64,000 bases of DNA, taken from assembly GCA_030068075.1 (NCBI GenBank), contig CM057828.1, positions 113,325,699 to 113,389,698 of the forward strand. The letters are read 5' to 3'. Shown here piece by piece: positions 45,501 through 58,647 of this stretch (position 1 is its first letter; each line of letters starts with the position of its first letter). This stretch comes from Paguma larvata (lineage: Eukaryota; Chordata; Mammalia; Carnivora; Viverridae). A program made the position numbers and the translations under genes. The notes beneath the pieces were generated by a model. It worked only from the letters and a program-made list of their open reading frames with translations. It searched no databases and was not told the origin of the DNA.

Positions 45501-48500
45501 CACTTCCTTACATCACTCACAAAAATAAACTCTAAATGGATGAAGGACCTGAAGGTGAGACAGGAAACCATCAAATTCCTAGAGGAGAAAGCAGGAAAAA
45601 GCCTCTTTGTCCTAAGATGCACCAATATCTCACTTGACACATCTTCAAAGGCAAGGGAGTTAAAAGCAACAATGAACTACTGGGACCTCATCAAAATAAA
45701 AAGCTTCTGCACGGCAAAAGAAACAACCAACAGAACTGATAGGCAACCAATGGAATGGGAAAAGATAATCGCAAATGACATATCGGATAAAGGACTAATA
45801 TCGAAAATCTATAAAGAACTTACCAAACTCCACACCCAAAAAACCAATAATCCAGTGAAGAAATGGGCAGAAGATATGAATAGACACTTCTATAAAGAAG
45901 ACATCCAGTGCAAACAGACACATGAAACGATGCTCAATGTCACTCACCATCAGGGAAATACAAATCAAAACCACACTGAGATACCACCTCACACCAGTTA
46001 GAGTGGCTAAAATGAACAAATTAGGAAACTATAGATGCTTGGCTACGATGTGGAGAAACAGGCACCCTCTTGCACTGTTGGTAGGAATGCAAACTGGTGC
46101 GGCCGCTCTGGAGAACTTGTGGAAATTCATCAAAGAAATGAAAACAAAACTCCCCTATGACCCAGCAATAGCACTGTTAGGAATCTACCCAAGAGATACA
46201 GGACTGCTGATGCATAGGGGCACGTGTACCCCAATGTTCATAGCAGCACTTTCGACAATAGCCAAATCATGGAAAGAGACTAAGTGTCCATCAAATGACG
46301 AATGAATAAAGGGAGATGTGGTATATATATAAATGGAATACTACGCAGCAATGAGAAAGAATGAAATCTGGCCATGTGTGGCAACATGGATGGAACTGAA
46401 GGGTATTATGCTGAGTGAAATAAGTCAGGCAGAGAAAGACAGATACCATGTTTCCACGCATAGGTGGGCTTTGTGAGACCTAACAGATAACCAGAGGGGA
46501 GGGGAAGGGTGGAAGGAAAAAAAAAAAAAGCCACAGAGAGGGAGGAAGATATAACACAGGAGACTCTCAAAGACTAAGAACAAACTGAGAAGAGAGGGGA
46601 GTGTGGGAGGGGGGAGAGTGGGTGATGGGCACAAAGGAGGGCACTTGTTGAGATGAGCACTGGTTGTTGTATGGAAACCAATTTGACAATAAATTATTAA
46701 AATTAAAAAAAAAATCTGTCAACAAATAAAACTCCTGGGCCAGATGTCCCAATGTGTAATTCTACCGGATTCTAAAGCAGAGTTAATACCTGTCCTTCTC
46801 AAGCTGTTCCAAAAAATAGAAACACAAGGGAAGCTTCTTGACGCATTCTATGAAACCAGCATTACCTTGATTAAAAACCGGACAGACACCCCACTAAAAA
46901 GGAGAATTACAGGCCAACATCCCTGATGAACATGGATGCAAAAATTCTCAAAAAGATACTAGCAAATGAAATTCAGCAGTATATTAAAAGAATTGTCCCC
47001 TATGATCAAGTGGGATTCATTCCTGGGCTGCAGGCCTGGTTCAATATTCATAAATCAATCAACACGATATACCACATTAACAAAAGAAAGGAAAAGAACC
47101 AACTGATACTGTCAACCGATGTAGAAAAAGCATTTGACAAAATACAGCACCCTTTCTTAATAAAACCCTCAACCAAGTCAGGATAGAAGGAATATACCTT
47201 ACAATCATAAAAGTCACATATGAATGGCCCACAGGTAATATCATCTTCAGTGAGGAAAAACTGAGAGCCTTCCCCCTGAGAGCAGGAACACGAAAGGATT
47301 TCTACTCTCACCAATGTTATCTAACATAATGTTGGAAGTCCTAGCCTCAGCAATCACACAACAGAATGAAATAAAAGGCATCCCAAATTGGCAAAGAAGT
47401 CAAACTTTCACTCTTTGCAGATGATGTGATACTCTACATGGAAAACCTGAAAGACTCCACCAAAAAACTGCTAGAATTGATACATGTATTCAGCATACAT
47501 ACGGAAATCAACATACGGAAATCGGTCGCAATTCTATACACCAATAATGAAGCAATAGAAATGAATTGATCCCATTTACCATTGCACCAAACCATAAAAT
47601 ACCTAGGAATAAACCTAACCAAAGAGGCAAAAGATCTATATGCTGAAAACTGTGGAAAACTAATGAAAGAAACTGAAGAAGACACAAAGAAATAAAAAAA
47701 TATTCCATGCTCATGAATTGCAAGAACAAGTATTGTTAAAATGTCAATACTACCCAAAGCAATCTACATATTCAATGCAATCCCAATAAAATAACACCAG
47801 AATTCTTTGCAGAGCTAGAACAAACAATCCTAAAATTTGTATAGAACCACAAAAGACCCAGAATACCCCAAGTAATGTTGAAAAAGAAACCAAAGTGGGA
47901 GGCATACAATCTTGGACTTTAGCCTGTACTACAAAGTGGTAATAATCAAAACGCATGGTACTGGCTCAAAACAAACACATAGACCAATGGAATACAATAG
48001 AGAACCCAGAAATGGACCCACTGGACAGCAACATGCAGAAGAAAAACTGGACCACTTCCTTATGCCATACACAAAAATAAAATCAAATGGATGAAAGGCT
48101 TCATTGTGAGACAGGAAACCATCAAAATCCTTGAGGAGAAACCAGGCAATATCCTCTTGGGCTTCGGCTGCAACAATTTCTTACTTGACAGGTCTCCGAA
48201 AGCAAGGGAAATAAAAGCCAAAATGAACTACTGGGACATCATCAAGATAAACAGATTCCACACAGCAAACGAAACAATCAACAAAACTAAACGACAACCG
48301 ATGGAATGGAAGAATATATTTGCAAATGACATATCAGATAAGGGTTAGTATTAAAAATCTATAAAAAACAAACTCAACGCTCAAAAAACGAATAAGTGAG
48401 AAACGGGCAGAAGACATGAATAGACACTTTTCCAAAGAAGACATCCAGATGGCCAACAGACACATGAAAAGATGCTCAACATCACTCATCATCAGGGAAA

Positions 48501-51500
48501 TACAAACCAAAATCCCACTGTGATACCACCTCAAGCAGTAAGGGTGGCTAAAATTAACAACTCAGGAAATAACAGATGTTGGTGAGGATGTGGAGAAACG
48601 GGAATCTTCACGCACTGTTGGTGGAATGCAAAATGGTGCAACCCCTCTGGAAAACAGTGTGGAGGTTCCTCAAAAAATTAAAAATAGAATTACCCTACAA
48701 CCCACCAATATCACTATTAGGAATTTATTCAAAGGATTCAGGAGTGCTGATTTGTAGGGGCACATGGTACTCCAACGTTTATAGCAATGCTATCAGCAAT
48801 AGCCAAATTATGGAAAGAGCCCAAATGTCCATCAACTGATGAGTGGATAAAGAAGATGTGGTTTCTATATACAATGGAATATTACTTAGCAATGAGAAAG
48901 AACGAAATCTTGCCATATGCCACAACATGGATGGAATTGGAAGGTATTATGCTAAGTGAAACAGATCAGTCAAGAGAAAGATATCATGTTTTCATTCATA
49001 TGTGGAATTAGAGAAACTTAACAGAAGACCATACGGGAAGAGAAAGAAAAAAACAGTTACAAATACAGAGAAAGCAAACCATAAGAGACTCTTAAATACA
49101 GAGAACAAATTGAGGGTTGATGGGGTGGGATAAATGGATGATGGGCATTGAGGAGAGCACTTGTTGGAATGAGCACTGGGGTTATATGTAAGTGATGAAT
49201 CACAGGAATCTACTCCCAAAGCCAAGACTGCACTGTATACACTGTATATTACCTAAGTTGACAAAGTGTAAAAAACTGAAATAAACTATAAATAAATAAT
49301 AATAATAAAAGCAGGGGAGAGGCGCATGGGTGGTTCAGTCAGTTAAGCCTCCGACTTTAGCTCAGGTCATCATCTCTTGCTTCATGAGTTCAAGCCCTGC
49401 ATCAGGCTCGCTGTGGTCAGCACAGAGTCTGCTTTGGATCCTCTGTCCCCCTTTCTCTACCCCTGCCCTTCTTGCTCTCTTTCTCTCTCTCAAAAATAAA
49501 CAAACATTAAAAATATTTTTAAAAAATAAAAATAAAAAGATAGTAATAAAGCAAGGGAAAAAAATATGGGCTTCAATATTACCAGTCTATATCTCAACAT
49601 TAGTTTTAAGGATATAAAAAATACTTTTACTAATTTAGACAAATATTCACTTCTGTAATAAATGGCATTGAGATTAAATAAAAAGATTTAACTCTAAAAC
49701 ACCAATTCGAGATTTTATATGAATACTCTTTTTTATTTTTAATTTTTTAATTTTTTTATTTTTTAACCTTTATTTATTTTCGAGAGACACAGAGACAGAG
49801 TGTGAGCAGGAGAAGGGCAGAGAGAGAGGGAGACACAGAATATGAAGCAGGCTCCAGGCTCTGAGCCATCAGCACAGAGCCCGATGCGGGGCCTGAACTC
49901 ACAGACAGTGAGATCATGACCTGAGCCGAAGTCGGCCACTCAACCGACTGAGCCACCCAGGCGCCCCTGAATACTCTTTTTTAAAAATTAATCTTGGGGT
50001 GCCTGGGTGGCTCAGTTCATTGAGCATCCACCTCTCGGTTTCAGCTGGTATCATGATCCGAAGGTCGTGGGATCAAGCCCTGCATCAGGCTTCACACTAA
50101 GCATGGAGTCAGCTTGAGATTCAGATTCTCTCTCCCTCTCCGAAAAACAATCATTAAAAAAATAATAATAAAACAAATAAATAAAAATCTTAAAGGACAA
50201 GATTTAAATTATAGAAGAGAAATAAAGGATTATAGAATTTTGAGCCATTTTTAAATACTACTATGATGTATAATAAAAATATAAAACCATATTTTAAAGT
50301 CCACATAGTTTTCTTATTCCACTGTAAACAACATATTAATAGCTCTAATTTCCTATCTACACCATATAGGATGGTAGGTAAGGACTGGAGAGACAATCTT
50401 TTACTAAGGAACTAACATGATTATGATCATCCAACTTGAAAATTTTAAAGTCTCCGAATACACAAACGATTATCAAGCAGGACTCAAAATTCACATGAGG
50501 AAAGAAGAAAGGGACTAAAAAAAAAAATCAATTGACCATTATTTCTGAGTTTTAGACATGAAAGAATTTACATGCTAAATGGAACAACTATGAATACTAA
50601 AGTATTCTGAGAATAATATAAAATATATCTTGGAGTGCCTGGGTGGCTCAGTCGGCTAAGCATCCGACTTCGGCTCAGGTCATAATTCGCAGTTAGTGAG
50701 TTCGAGCCCCACGTCAGGCTCTGTGCTGACAGCTCAGAGCCTGCAGCCTGCTTCAGATTCTGTGTTCTCCCTCTCTCTCTGCCCTTCCCACACTCAAGCT
50801 CCATCTTTCTCAAAAATAAATAAATATATTTTTAAACGTATCTAATATTGGAGATACTCAAGTAAGTAAAAATCATCTTCTAGAAATAATTTTGTACACT
50901 CTATTGGCAAACTTTCCTATCTGATTATTTGACAATGACAAATACTTCATACTAGAAAAAATTTAAAAATTTTGAGTTCATTCATTTGGTATGTATGTGT
51001 CTATTATATGCAGATATTATTTAAAAAGAGGGGTACTTGGGTGGCTCAGCTGGTCAAGAGTCCAACTTGATTTTCGGTCAAGCTACTCAAGCTCTGTGTC
51101 AGGCTCTACACTGACAGCACAGCCTGCTTAGGATGCTGTGTCCCTCTCTCTCCGCCTCTCTCTGTTTCTCTCTCTCTCAAATAAATAAACATTAAAAATA
51201 TTAAAACCAAAATTAAAAGAAATAAATCTGAATGCAGAAAATTTTTTTATATTTTTTTTCTTTAAGAGTGTTGCAGCTTAGTGGCACCTAAGTGGCTCAG
51301 TCAGTTAAGCATGCAACTCTTGAGTTTGGCTCAGGTTATCACCTCGTGGTTTGTGAGTTTGTGCTGCGCATCGAGCTCTATGCTGACAATGAAGAGTCTA
51401 TTTGGGATTCTCTCTCTCTCTCCCCTCTCCCCCTACCCCTACCCCTGCTTGCTCTCTCTCTCAAAATAAATAAACGGGGGCGCCGGGTGGCTCAGTTGAT

Positions 51501-53136
51501 TGAGCGTTCGACTTCGACTCAGGTCATGATCTCACGGTCTGTGAGTTCAAGCCCCACATCGGGCTCTGTGCTGACAGCTCAGAGCCTGGAGCCTGCTTCA
51601 GATTCTGTGTCTCCCTCTCTCTCTGCCGTTCCCCTGCTCACACTCTGTCTCTATGTCTCTCAAAAATAAAAAAACATTAAAAAAAATTATTTAAAATAAA
51701 TAAATAAACTTAAAAAAACAACAACAGAGTGTTGCAGCTTAAAATTTACTTTTTCATTTAATGGATAAAGACCCTTATTTACATAATCAGAAATTTTAAT
51801 TAATGGAAATAATAAATGCTTATTTCCTCTTATTATTCTCAAAAAGACCTAAAATATACCAAGATTATACCACACAGTAAGTTAAGTGAGAAACCACAAG
51901 AAAGACAATAGCCAAAAATTGAAAATTCGTAATAAATCTGGTAAGGTCTAAAACAGATTTCACTTTGCCTTATCTATAAACACAGGTATTAGAAAATTAA
52001 ATATAAGATATCAGCCTTCATTAAACTTAAAAGTAAGGATAAATTTTCTTCCATTTCTTCACAAAAATCAGCTATAAGATATTTCAAAGAGTGTAAGCAT
52101 TTTTTTTATTACCTGGCTTTCTTTACTCATATTTTATAATATAAAGAGTACCTCCTCTCCCTTAATCCCACTAATGCTGTTGTGTTTTTATATGAATTTC
52201 TCTCAACTCTTCATATTTTAATTCATCTTATCCCTCCCTCTTCAATGAATTCTTCCCCTTCATCTCCCTCCTCATTTTCATATTCATCTAGCTGTTCTTT
52301 CCAGTTGCCTTCTAATTCTTTGCTTCCATAATGGCACACCTAAGAATCGTTTATCCCCACCAACCTTTATAAGTCTCAATCCTGTACCTTCCCCTCTGTT
52401 ATGACACTGTTTTCTCTTATGATCTTGAGGACTTCCATTTCTTCCTAAGATCCTTTTCATCATTATAAGGATCAAAAGGATGGTATGGAAAAAAAAAAAC
52501 AAGTATAAAACAGAACAACTTACCTCTGCAAGACCAAGGACAGCTAAAGACTTGAGAGAAGGTTTTAGAAGAGATGCGCATGTTGGAAAAGCAGGATGAG
52601 AATAGCCATAATCTCCGGGTGGTGGTTTAGAAAGAGTTTCGCCCACATCCTCCTTTTTAGAATCAGAATTATTGTCATCAAATAGGGTTTTTTCTTCTGG
52701 TCTCACAGTTCCACATTTTGCTTCCACTTAGGAGAAAACAAAGTAAAGAGTCCATGAAAATATCTGTCATTTCAAATTAGTGAATAACACAAGAATGGAC
52801 AAGAATTAGTGAATAATACAAGTCTTCAAATAGCTTACTGTTTCTCATATATTGCTGAGAAGCAATCATTAGATCTCTTAAGCTTGGTTTCGGGACACTC
52901 TGGAAAAAAAGTTAATAGCTTTAAGGATTATATGTATCAAAGTTGATAAAATAATTATAAGATTCACCATTACCAAATGAATACCATTACACAAGGAACA
53001 CAGGCTTTGGAATCATTCAAATGTAGGTTCAAATCTCAGTTCTGCCATTTACTATTACCAGTTTACATTTTTTTTTTAATGTTTTTTTAAAGTTTCTCTA
53101 CTTTTGAGAGAGAGAGACAGAGTATGATCAGAGGAG

Positions 53137-53178
<42 letters not shown>

Positions 53179-56100
53179 CAGAATATGAAGCTGGCTCCAG
53201 GCTCTGAGCTGTCAGCACAGAGCCCAATGCAGGGCTCGAACTCACAAACCGTGAGATCATGACCTGAGCTGAAGTCGGCTTAACTGATTGAGCCACCCAG
53301 GCGCCTCCAGTCTACATTTTCTAATGGGGTGAGGATTACGAGGGATTTCATAGATAGCCTCTAAATGTTACATTCCTTACCTGTAACTGATTATTATACA
53401 AATACTTTACCAAAATAACCTAAAATAAAAATTTATCCCTAGGTAATTGAAAATATATTGAAAAAACTAACACTACGAAACTAAAATTATTTGTTATATT
53501 TTGAAATATCTACATGTTTTGTATTTGCATGAATTATCTCTTATAAAAGAAAATATAAAAATGTACATTTTAGTAGTATCTTATTTAGATAGGCTGGAAT
53601 TGCAAACAGTTTAAGTTGCTTCTGTTTGTCAAAACACTAAAGACAAAAATGACTGTTTAAATTTAGCTCCTTCTGGGGCACCTGGGTGGCTTGGTCAGTT
53701 AAGTGGCGGACTTTTGATTTCAGCTCAAGTCATGATCTCATGGTGGAGGGGGGTCAAGCCCCATGGCAGGCTCTGAGCTGACAGCGAGGAGCCTGCTTGG
53801 GATTCCCTCCCTCCCTGTCTCTTGGCCCCTCCCTACTAGCACTTGCTCATTCTCTCTCTCTCCAAAATAAATAAAAACATTACAAAAAAATTTCACTCAG
53901 CTCATTCCAAGAAAGAAAAAAAGAATAAAAAACCTTGTGGGGCAATGATTCATGGATAAAAACCATACACAGACAACAGAATGCCATAACCAAACATGTT
54001 GACAATGGAGACAGAAAGAGATCTAATAAAAGAACAGACACTAAAGAAACGTTTTCTGCAAGGCAAAATTAGGGTGGGGGTAAACCATTAAAAAGAAGCA
54101 TGGATCGGGGGCCCCTGGGTGGCTCAGTCAGTTAAGCGTCCAACTTCATCTTATGTCATGATTACAGTTCGTGGGTTTGAGCCCCACATTGGGCTCTGTG
54201 TTGACAGCTCAGAGTCTGTAGCCTGCTTGGGATTCTGTGTCTCCCTCTGTCTCCTCCCCTACACCACTTGCACTCTCCTTCTCTCTCTCTCAAAAATAAA
54301 TAATCATTAAAAATAAATAAATAAAAAAGCACGGGGGGAGAAGAGGAAAAAAGGAAAACAATAAGACATGACCAATCAATCAACCATGAGTTTAAAACAA
54401 AGAAAAAAAGGAAAAATGTGAGCAAAATAAGGTATGTGGAAAAAATATATGTTTTTCAATATATATATAGGTTTGATTAGGGATATACTATGAGCAATAG
54501 TCTCTTTAAAATTTATTAATTACATGTATTATATACATAAAACAGAGGCTTTTATTCATAGTTATGCCTAATAAATACTGACTTTTATCACTCCATAATT
54601 ATGTTTATAAATACTGTGACAAAGAATTTAACTTTCTCACTGTAAAATAAATTGCTCAATTAGTGATCATCTATCACTTCCTAAAAGTTACAAATTTTTA
54701 CTAGACAAACAAAAAACAGGAAAAGAAACATTCCTAACACATAAACTTTCAGTATGGAGAAAGACTTGGTAATGAGAATTCTAAGAAGAAATGTATACCA
54801 TCAAAGGATGTATGTAATGTGACACAGATGGGGTTAAAAAAAAAAGCTGAGGAATTTTTATCTAAAATTTTTGTTTTTAATTTTAATGTTTGTTTATTTT
54901 TGAGAGAGATAGAGTATGAGAGGGGGAAGGGCAGAGAGACAGAGACAAAATCAAAGCAGGCTCCAGGCTCCAACCTGGCAGCACAGAGCCCAAGGTGGGG
55001 CTCAAACTCATGAATTGTGAGATCACGACCTGAGCTGAAGTCAGATGCTTAACCAACAGAGCCACCTAGGTGCCCCGATCTAAAATTCTAAGCTCACAAT
55101 TGGAGGATACTAAAAAGTATACTGTCGAACTACTTTCTTATTTACTCCTGAGTTCAATAATAGAATTCATTTGAATTTATAAATCCTAAACATTAAAAGG
55201 GAATATAAATTTAAAGCCACATCTTTAAAATTCATATATTTCTGATACATTATGCATATTACATTACTTACAAAATTCCATGATACAGAATGTCATTTCT
55301 CTGCTCATTTATTCACATTCGAAAAATATTAAATTGCTTCTTCCAAGCAAAACTTTATTCTAGGTGCTCCAGGAGATACACAAGTATGTGTCCTAACGTC
55401 CAGTAGCTTATAATGATTTAGGGCCTTTCGAATGAATATTTAAATAAATACAAAATGTCTGAAACTTTAAATTTCAGAATCTGATACAAGGACTATGAGT
55501 AGATATATTTAAAAACTATAATAGGAAAGATTTCTGAAAGTAGATATTTTACAACATGGCTATGAAGAGCCTCTGCTTATAGAGCTATCATTTTAAGCAA
55601 AACATGTCTTCTTCAGTTAAATGCAGAATATTACCTATACTCTTAATGGAATTAATTTCAAACACATAGTAAAATACCTTTGTAAGATAAATTTTGAGAA
55701 ATCATTTAAATACCTAAATTTCTACAATTTCTAATATTATTTTATATACATATAGAGGGCAAAGGATAGACACAAAGGAAAAAAAACTATATCCTATCAA
55801 AATAAAAAGTGCCCAAGAAAAAAATCTACAATAGATCACTGGATCCACTAAAGATTTCATTTAGGCATGAGTATTATAAAAGTCATGTTAGTATACTTTA
55901 AAACTCACAGTAAGAATCCTTATCCTTAACCAACCGTCATATTTTCTCCATTATGGGAAAGCTTTTCCCAGTATAATTTTCCTGTTGTTAGATATTTTCC
56001 AGCCCATTCTTTTATCAGCCTCTATCTCTACTATTTACCAAAGGAAAACAAAACAAAACAAAAATTCAACTTGTCATATTTCTATAAAGTGGTTTGTTCT

Positions 56101-58587
56101 TGCTAACTTTCCATTACAAACATACAATGATAATAACAGGCTATTGTTAAAGGTGAAGAGTAAATAATATAGGAAACTAAATTCAGACAGGAAAATCGGT
56201 TTCACAAGAGAGTACTTAACCTTGGGACCAAAACTGTAGTCTTCGCTATCTGATGTAGGCCATGAATCATCAATATCAGGTTTGTTGGAAAGCCTTTAGA
56301 GCAAAAATATACAACAAAAAAAAGTTCATTTATTTTTTAAAAAATTAAGTGCAAGGTCAGCTATCTGTTTATTAAACGAAGTTTCATGATGTAATTAAAA
56401 TTTGGCCTGTGTTTTTTTCATTAAGTTTTTATTTTAATTCCAGTATCATCGACATTCAGTGTTATATTAGTTTAAGTTGTACAATATAGTGATTCACCAA
56501 CTCCATACTCACCCCGTGCTCATCATGACAAGTGCACTCCTTAATCCCCATCACCTATTTCACCCCTTCCACCATTCACCTCTCCTCTAGTAACCATCTG
56601 TTTGTTGTCTGTAGTGAAGAGCCTGTTTCTTGGTTGGTCTCTCCCTTTATTTTCCGTTGCTCATTTGTTGTTTCTTAAATTCTATGTGAGGAAAATCATA
56701 TGGTATTTGTCTTTCTCTGATTTTGCTTAGCATAATACTGGCTAGCTCCATCCATGTCACTGCAAATGGCAAGATTTCATGGTTTTATGGTTGAATAATA
56801 TTGTATTATATATATATATATGACTTCTTTATCCATTCATCTGTTAATGGACACTTGTGCTGGCTCTTGTAAATAATGCTGTAATAAACACAGGGTGCAT
56901 GTGTCCCATTGAATTCGTGTTTTTGTATTTTTTTGGTTAGTATCCAGTAGTGCAATTACTGGATCGAAGGATAGTTCTGTTTTTAATTTTTGAAGGGAGC
57001 TCCATACTGTTTTCCACAGTGGCTGCACCCATTTGCATTTCCATCAACAGTGCAAGAGGTTTTCTTTTTCTCCCATCCTTGCGAACACTTCCTTCCTGTG
57101 TTTTGGATTTGAGCCATTCTGACAGGTGCGAGGTGGTATCTCATTGTAGCTTGGAGGAGCATCTTTTCATGAGTCTGTTGACCACCTATATGTTGTCTTT
57201 GGAAAAATGTCTGTTTATGTCTTCTACTCATATTTAAACTGGACGTTTTTGGAGGGACGGATGCTGAGTTGTATCAATTCTTTACTCAATTCTTTACACA
57301 CATTGGATACTAACCCTTTACTGGATATGTCATTTACAAACATTTTGTCCCATTTCATAGGTTGTCTTTTAGTTTTGATTGTTTCCTTCACTGTGCAAAA
57401 GCTTTTTATTTTGATGGAGTACCCATACTTTCTTTTTGCTTTATTTCCCTTGCCTCAGGAGGCATAACGAGAAAAATGTCGCTACAGCCAAAGTCAGAGT
57501 AATAACTCCCTGAGCTCTCTAAAAAGGATGTTTATGGTTTCAGTCTCTCATTTAGATCTTTAATTCATTGTGGGTTTATTTTTGCGTATGCTAAAGAAAT
57601 TGGTCCAGTTACATTCTTTTGCATGTGGCTGTCCAGTTTTCCTAACACCACTTGTCGAAGAGACTGCCTTTTCCCCACTTTTCCTGTTTGTCAAAGAGTA
57701 ACTGACCATACAGATGTGGATTTATTTTTGGGTTTTCTGTTCTATTCCATTGATCTGTGTGACTATCTCTTTGCCAATACCATACTGTTTTGATTACTAT
57801 AGCTTTGTAATATACCTTGAAATCTGAAATTGTGAGACCTCCAGGTTTGTTTTTCTTTTTCAATATTGCGTTGCCCATTCAAGGTCTTTTGTGGCTCTAT
57901 ACAAATTTTAGGATCGAGTGTCTAGCTCTGTGAAAAATGGCTGTTGGTATTTTGACAGAGATCACATGAAATCTGTAGAGTGCTCTGGGTAGTATAGACA
58001 TTTAAAAAATATGTATTCTTCCAATCTATGAGCATGGAATGTCTATCTATTTCTTTGTGTCATCTTCAATTTCTTTCATCAGTGTTGTATAGTTTCCAGA
58101 GTAGAGGTTTTTCAAAATTTGGCCCCTCTTTTAAAAAAGCTTTTAGTTATTTTGCCTCCACTCTCCTAACCTGTGAAATATCCAGCACAGACCCTGTCTT
58201 AGTTCCCATAAGCAAGTGTGACAGGCAGGGAAATCTCTGAAATGTTTAAACATTAAATTTATAAATGTTCCCACAGTGACTTATCACCTTACATCTGTCA
58301 GCATGGCTAAAATTCAAAACACAAGAAACAACAAGTGTTGGTCAGGGTATGGAGAAAAAAGAACACTTGTGCACTGGTGATGGGATGTAAATTGGTATAT
58401 CTACTGTGAGAAACAGTATGCAGTTTCCTGAAAAATTAAAAATAGAAATACCATATGATCCAGTAATTACAGTGGGTAATGAAAGTACTAATTTGAAAAA
58501 ATATATGCATCCCTATCTTTATTGCAGCATTATGTACAAAAGCCAAGATATGGAAGCAACCTAAGTGTCCATCAACAGATGAATAGA

Positions 58588-58647
<60 letters not shown>

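Larger units (their letters stand above)
40481..46712 (+). mobile_element. L1 copy C: near full-length younger L1 inside copy D
   Basis: 5'UTR (GGCCAACATGGCGGAGGAGTAG at about 40518), ORF1 region 41702-42589, ORF2 region 42634 to about 46480, 3'UTR and A tail to about 46712. About 6.2 kb. The old L1 resumes directly after the tail with ATCTGTCAACAAATAAAACTC, overlapping in content with its last words before the insertion (ATCTCTCAACAGACCAAAGG). The exact 5' border is uncertain within about 40 bp. Frameshifts and stops inactivate it. Confidence 0.88.

Noticed and set aside
58589..58644. Regular short repeat that could suggest an array
   Set aside because: Plain (CA)n microsatellite inside an L1; no spacers, so no CRISPR-like structure.
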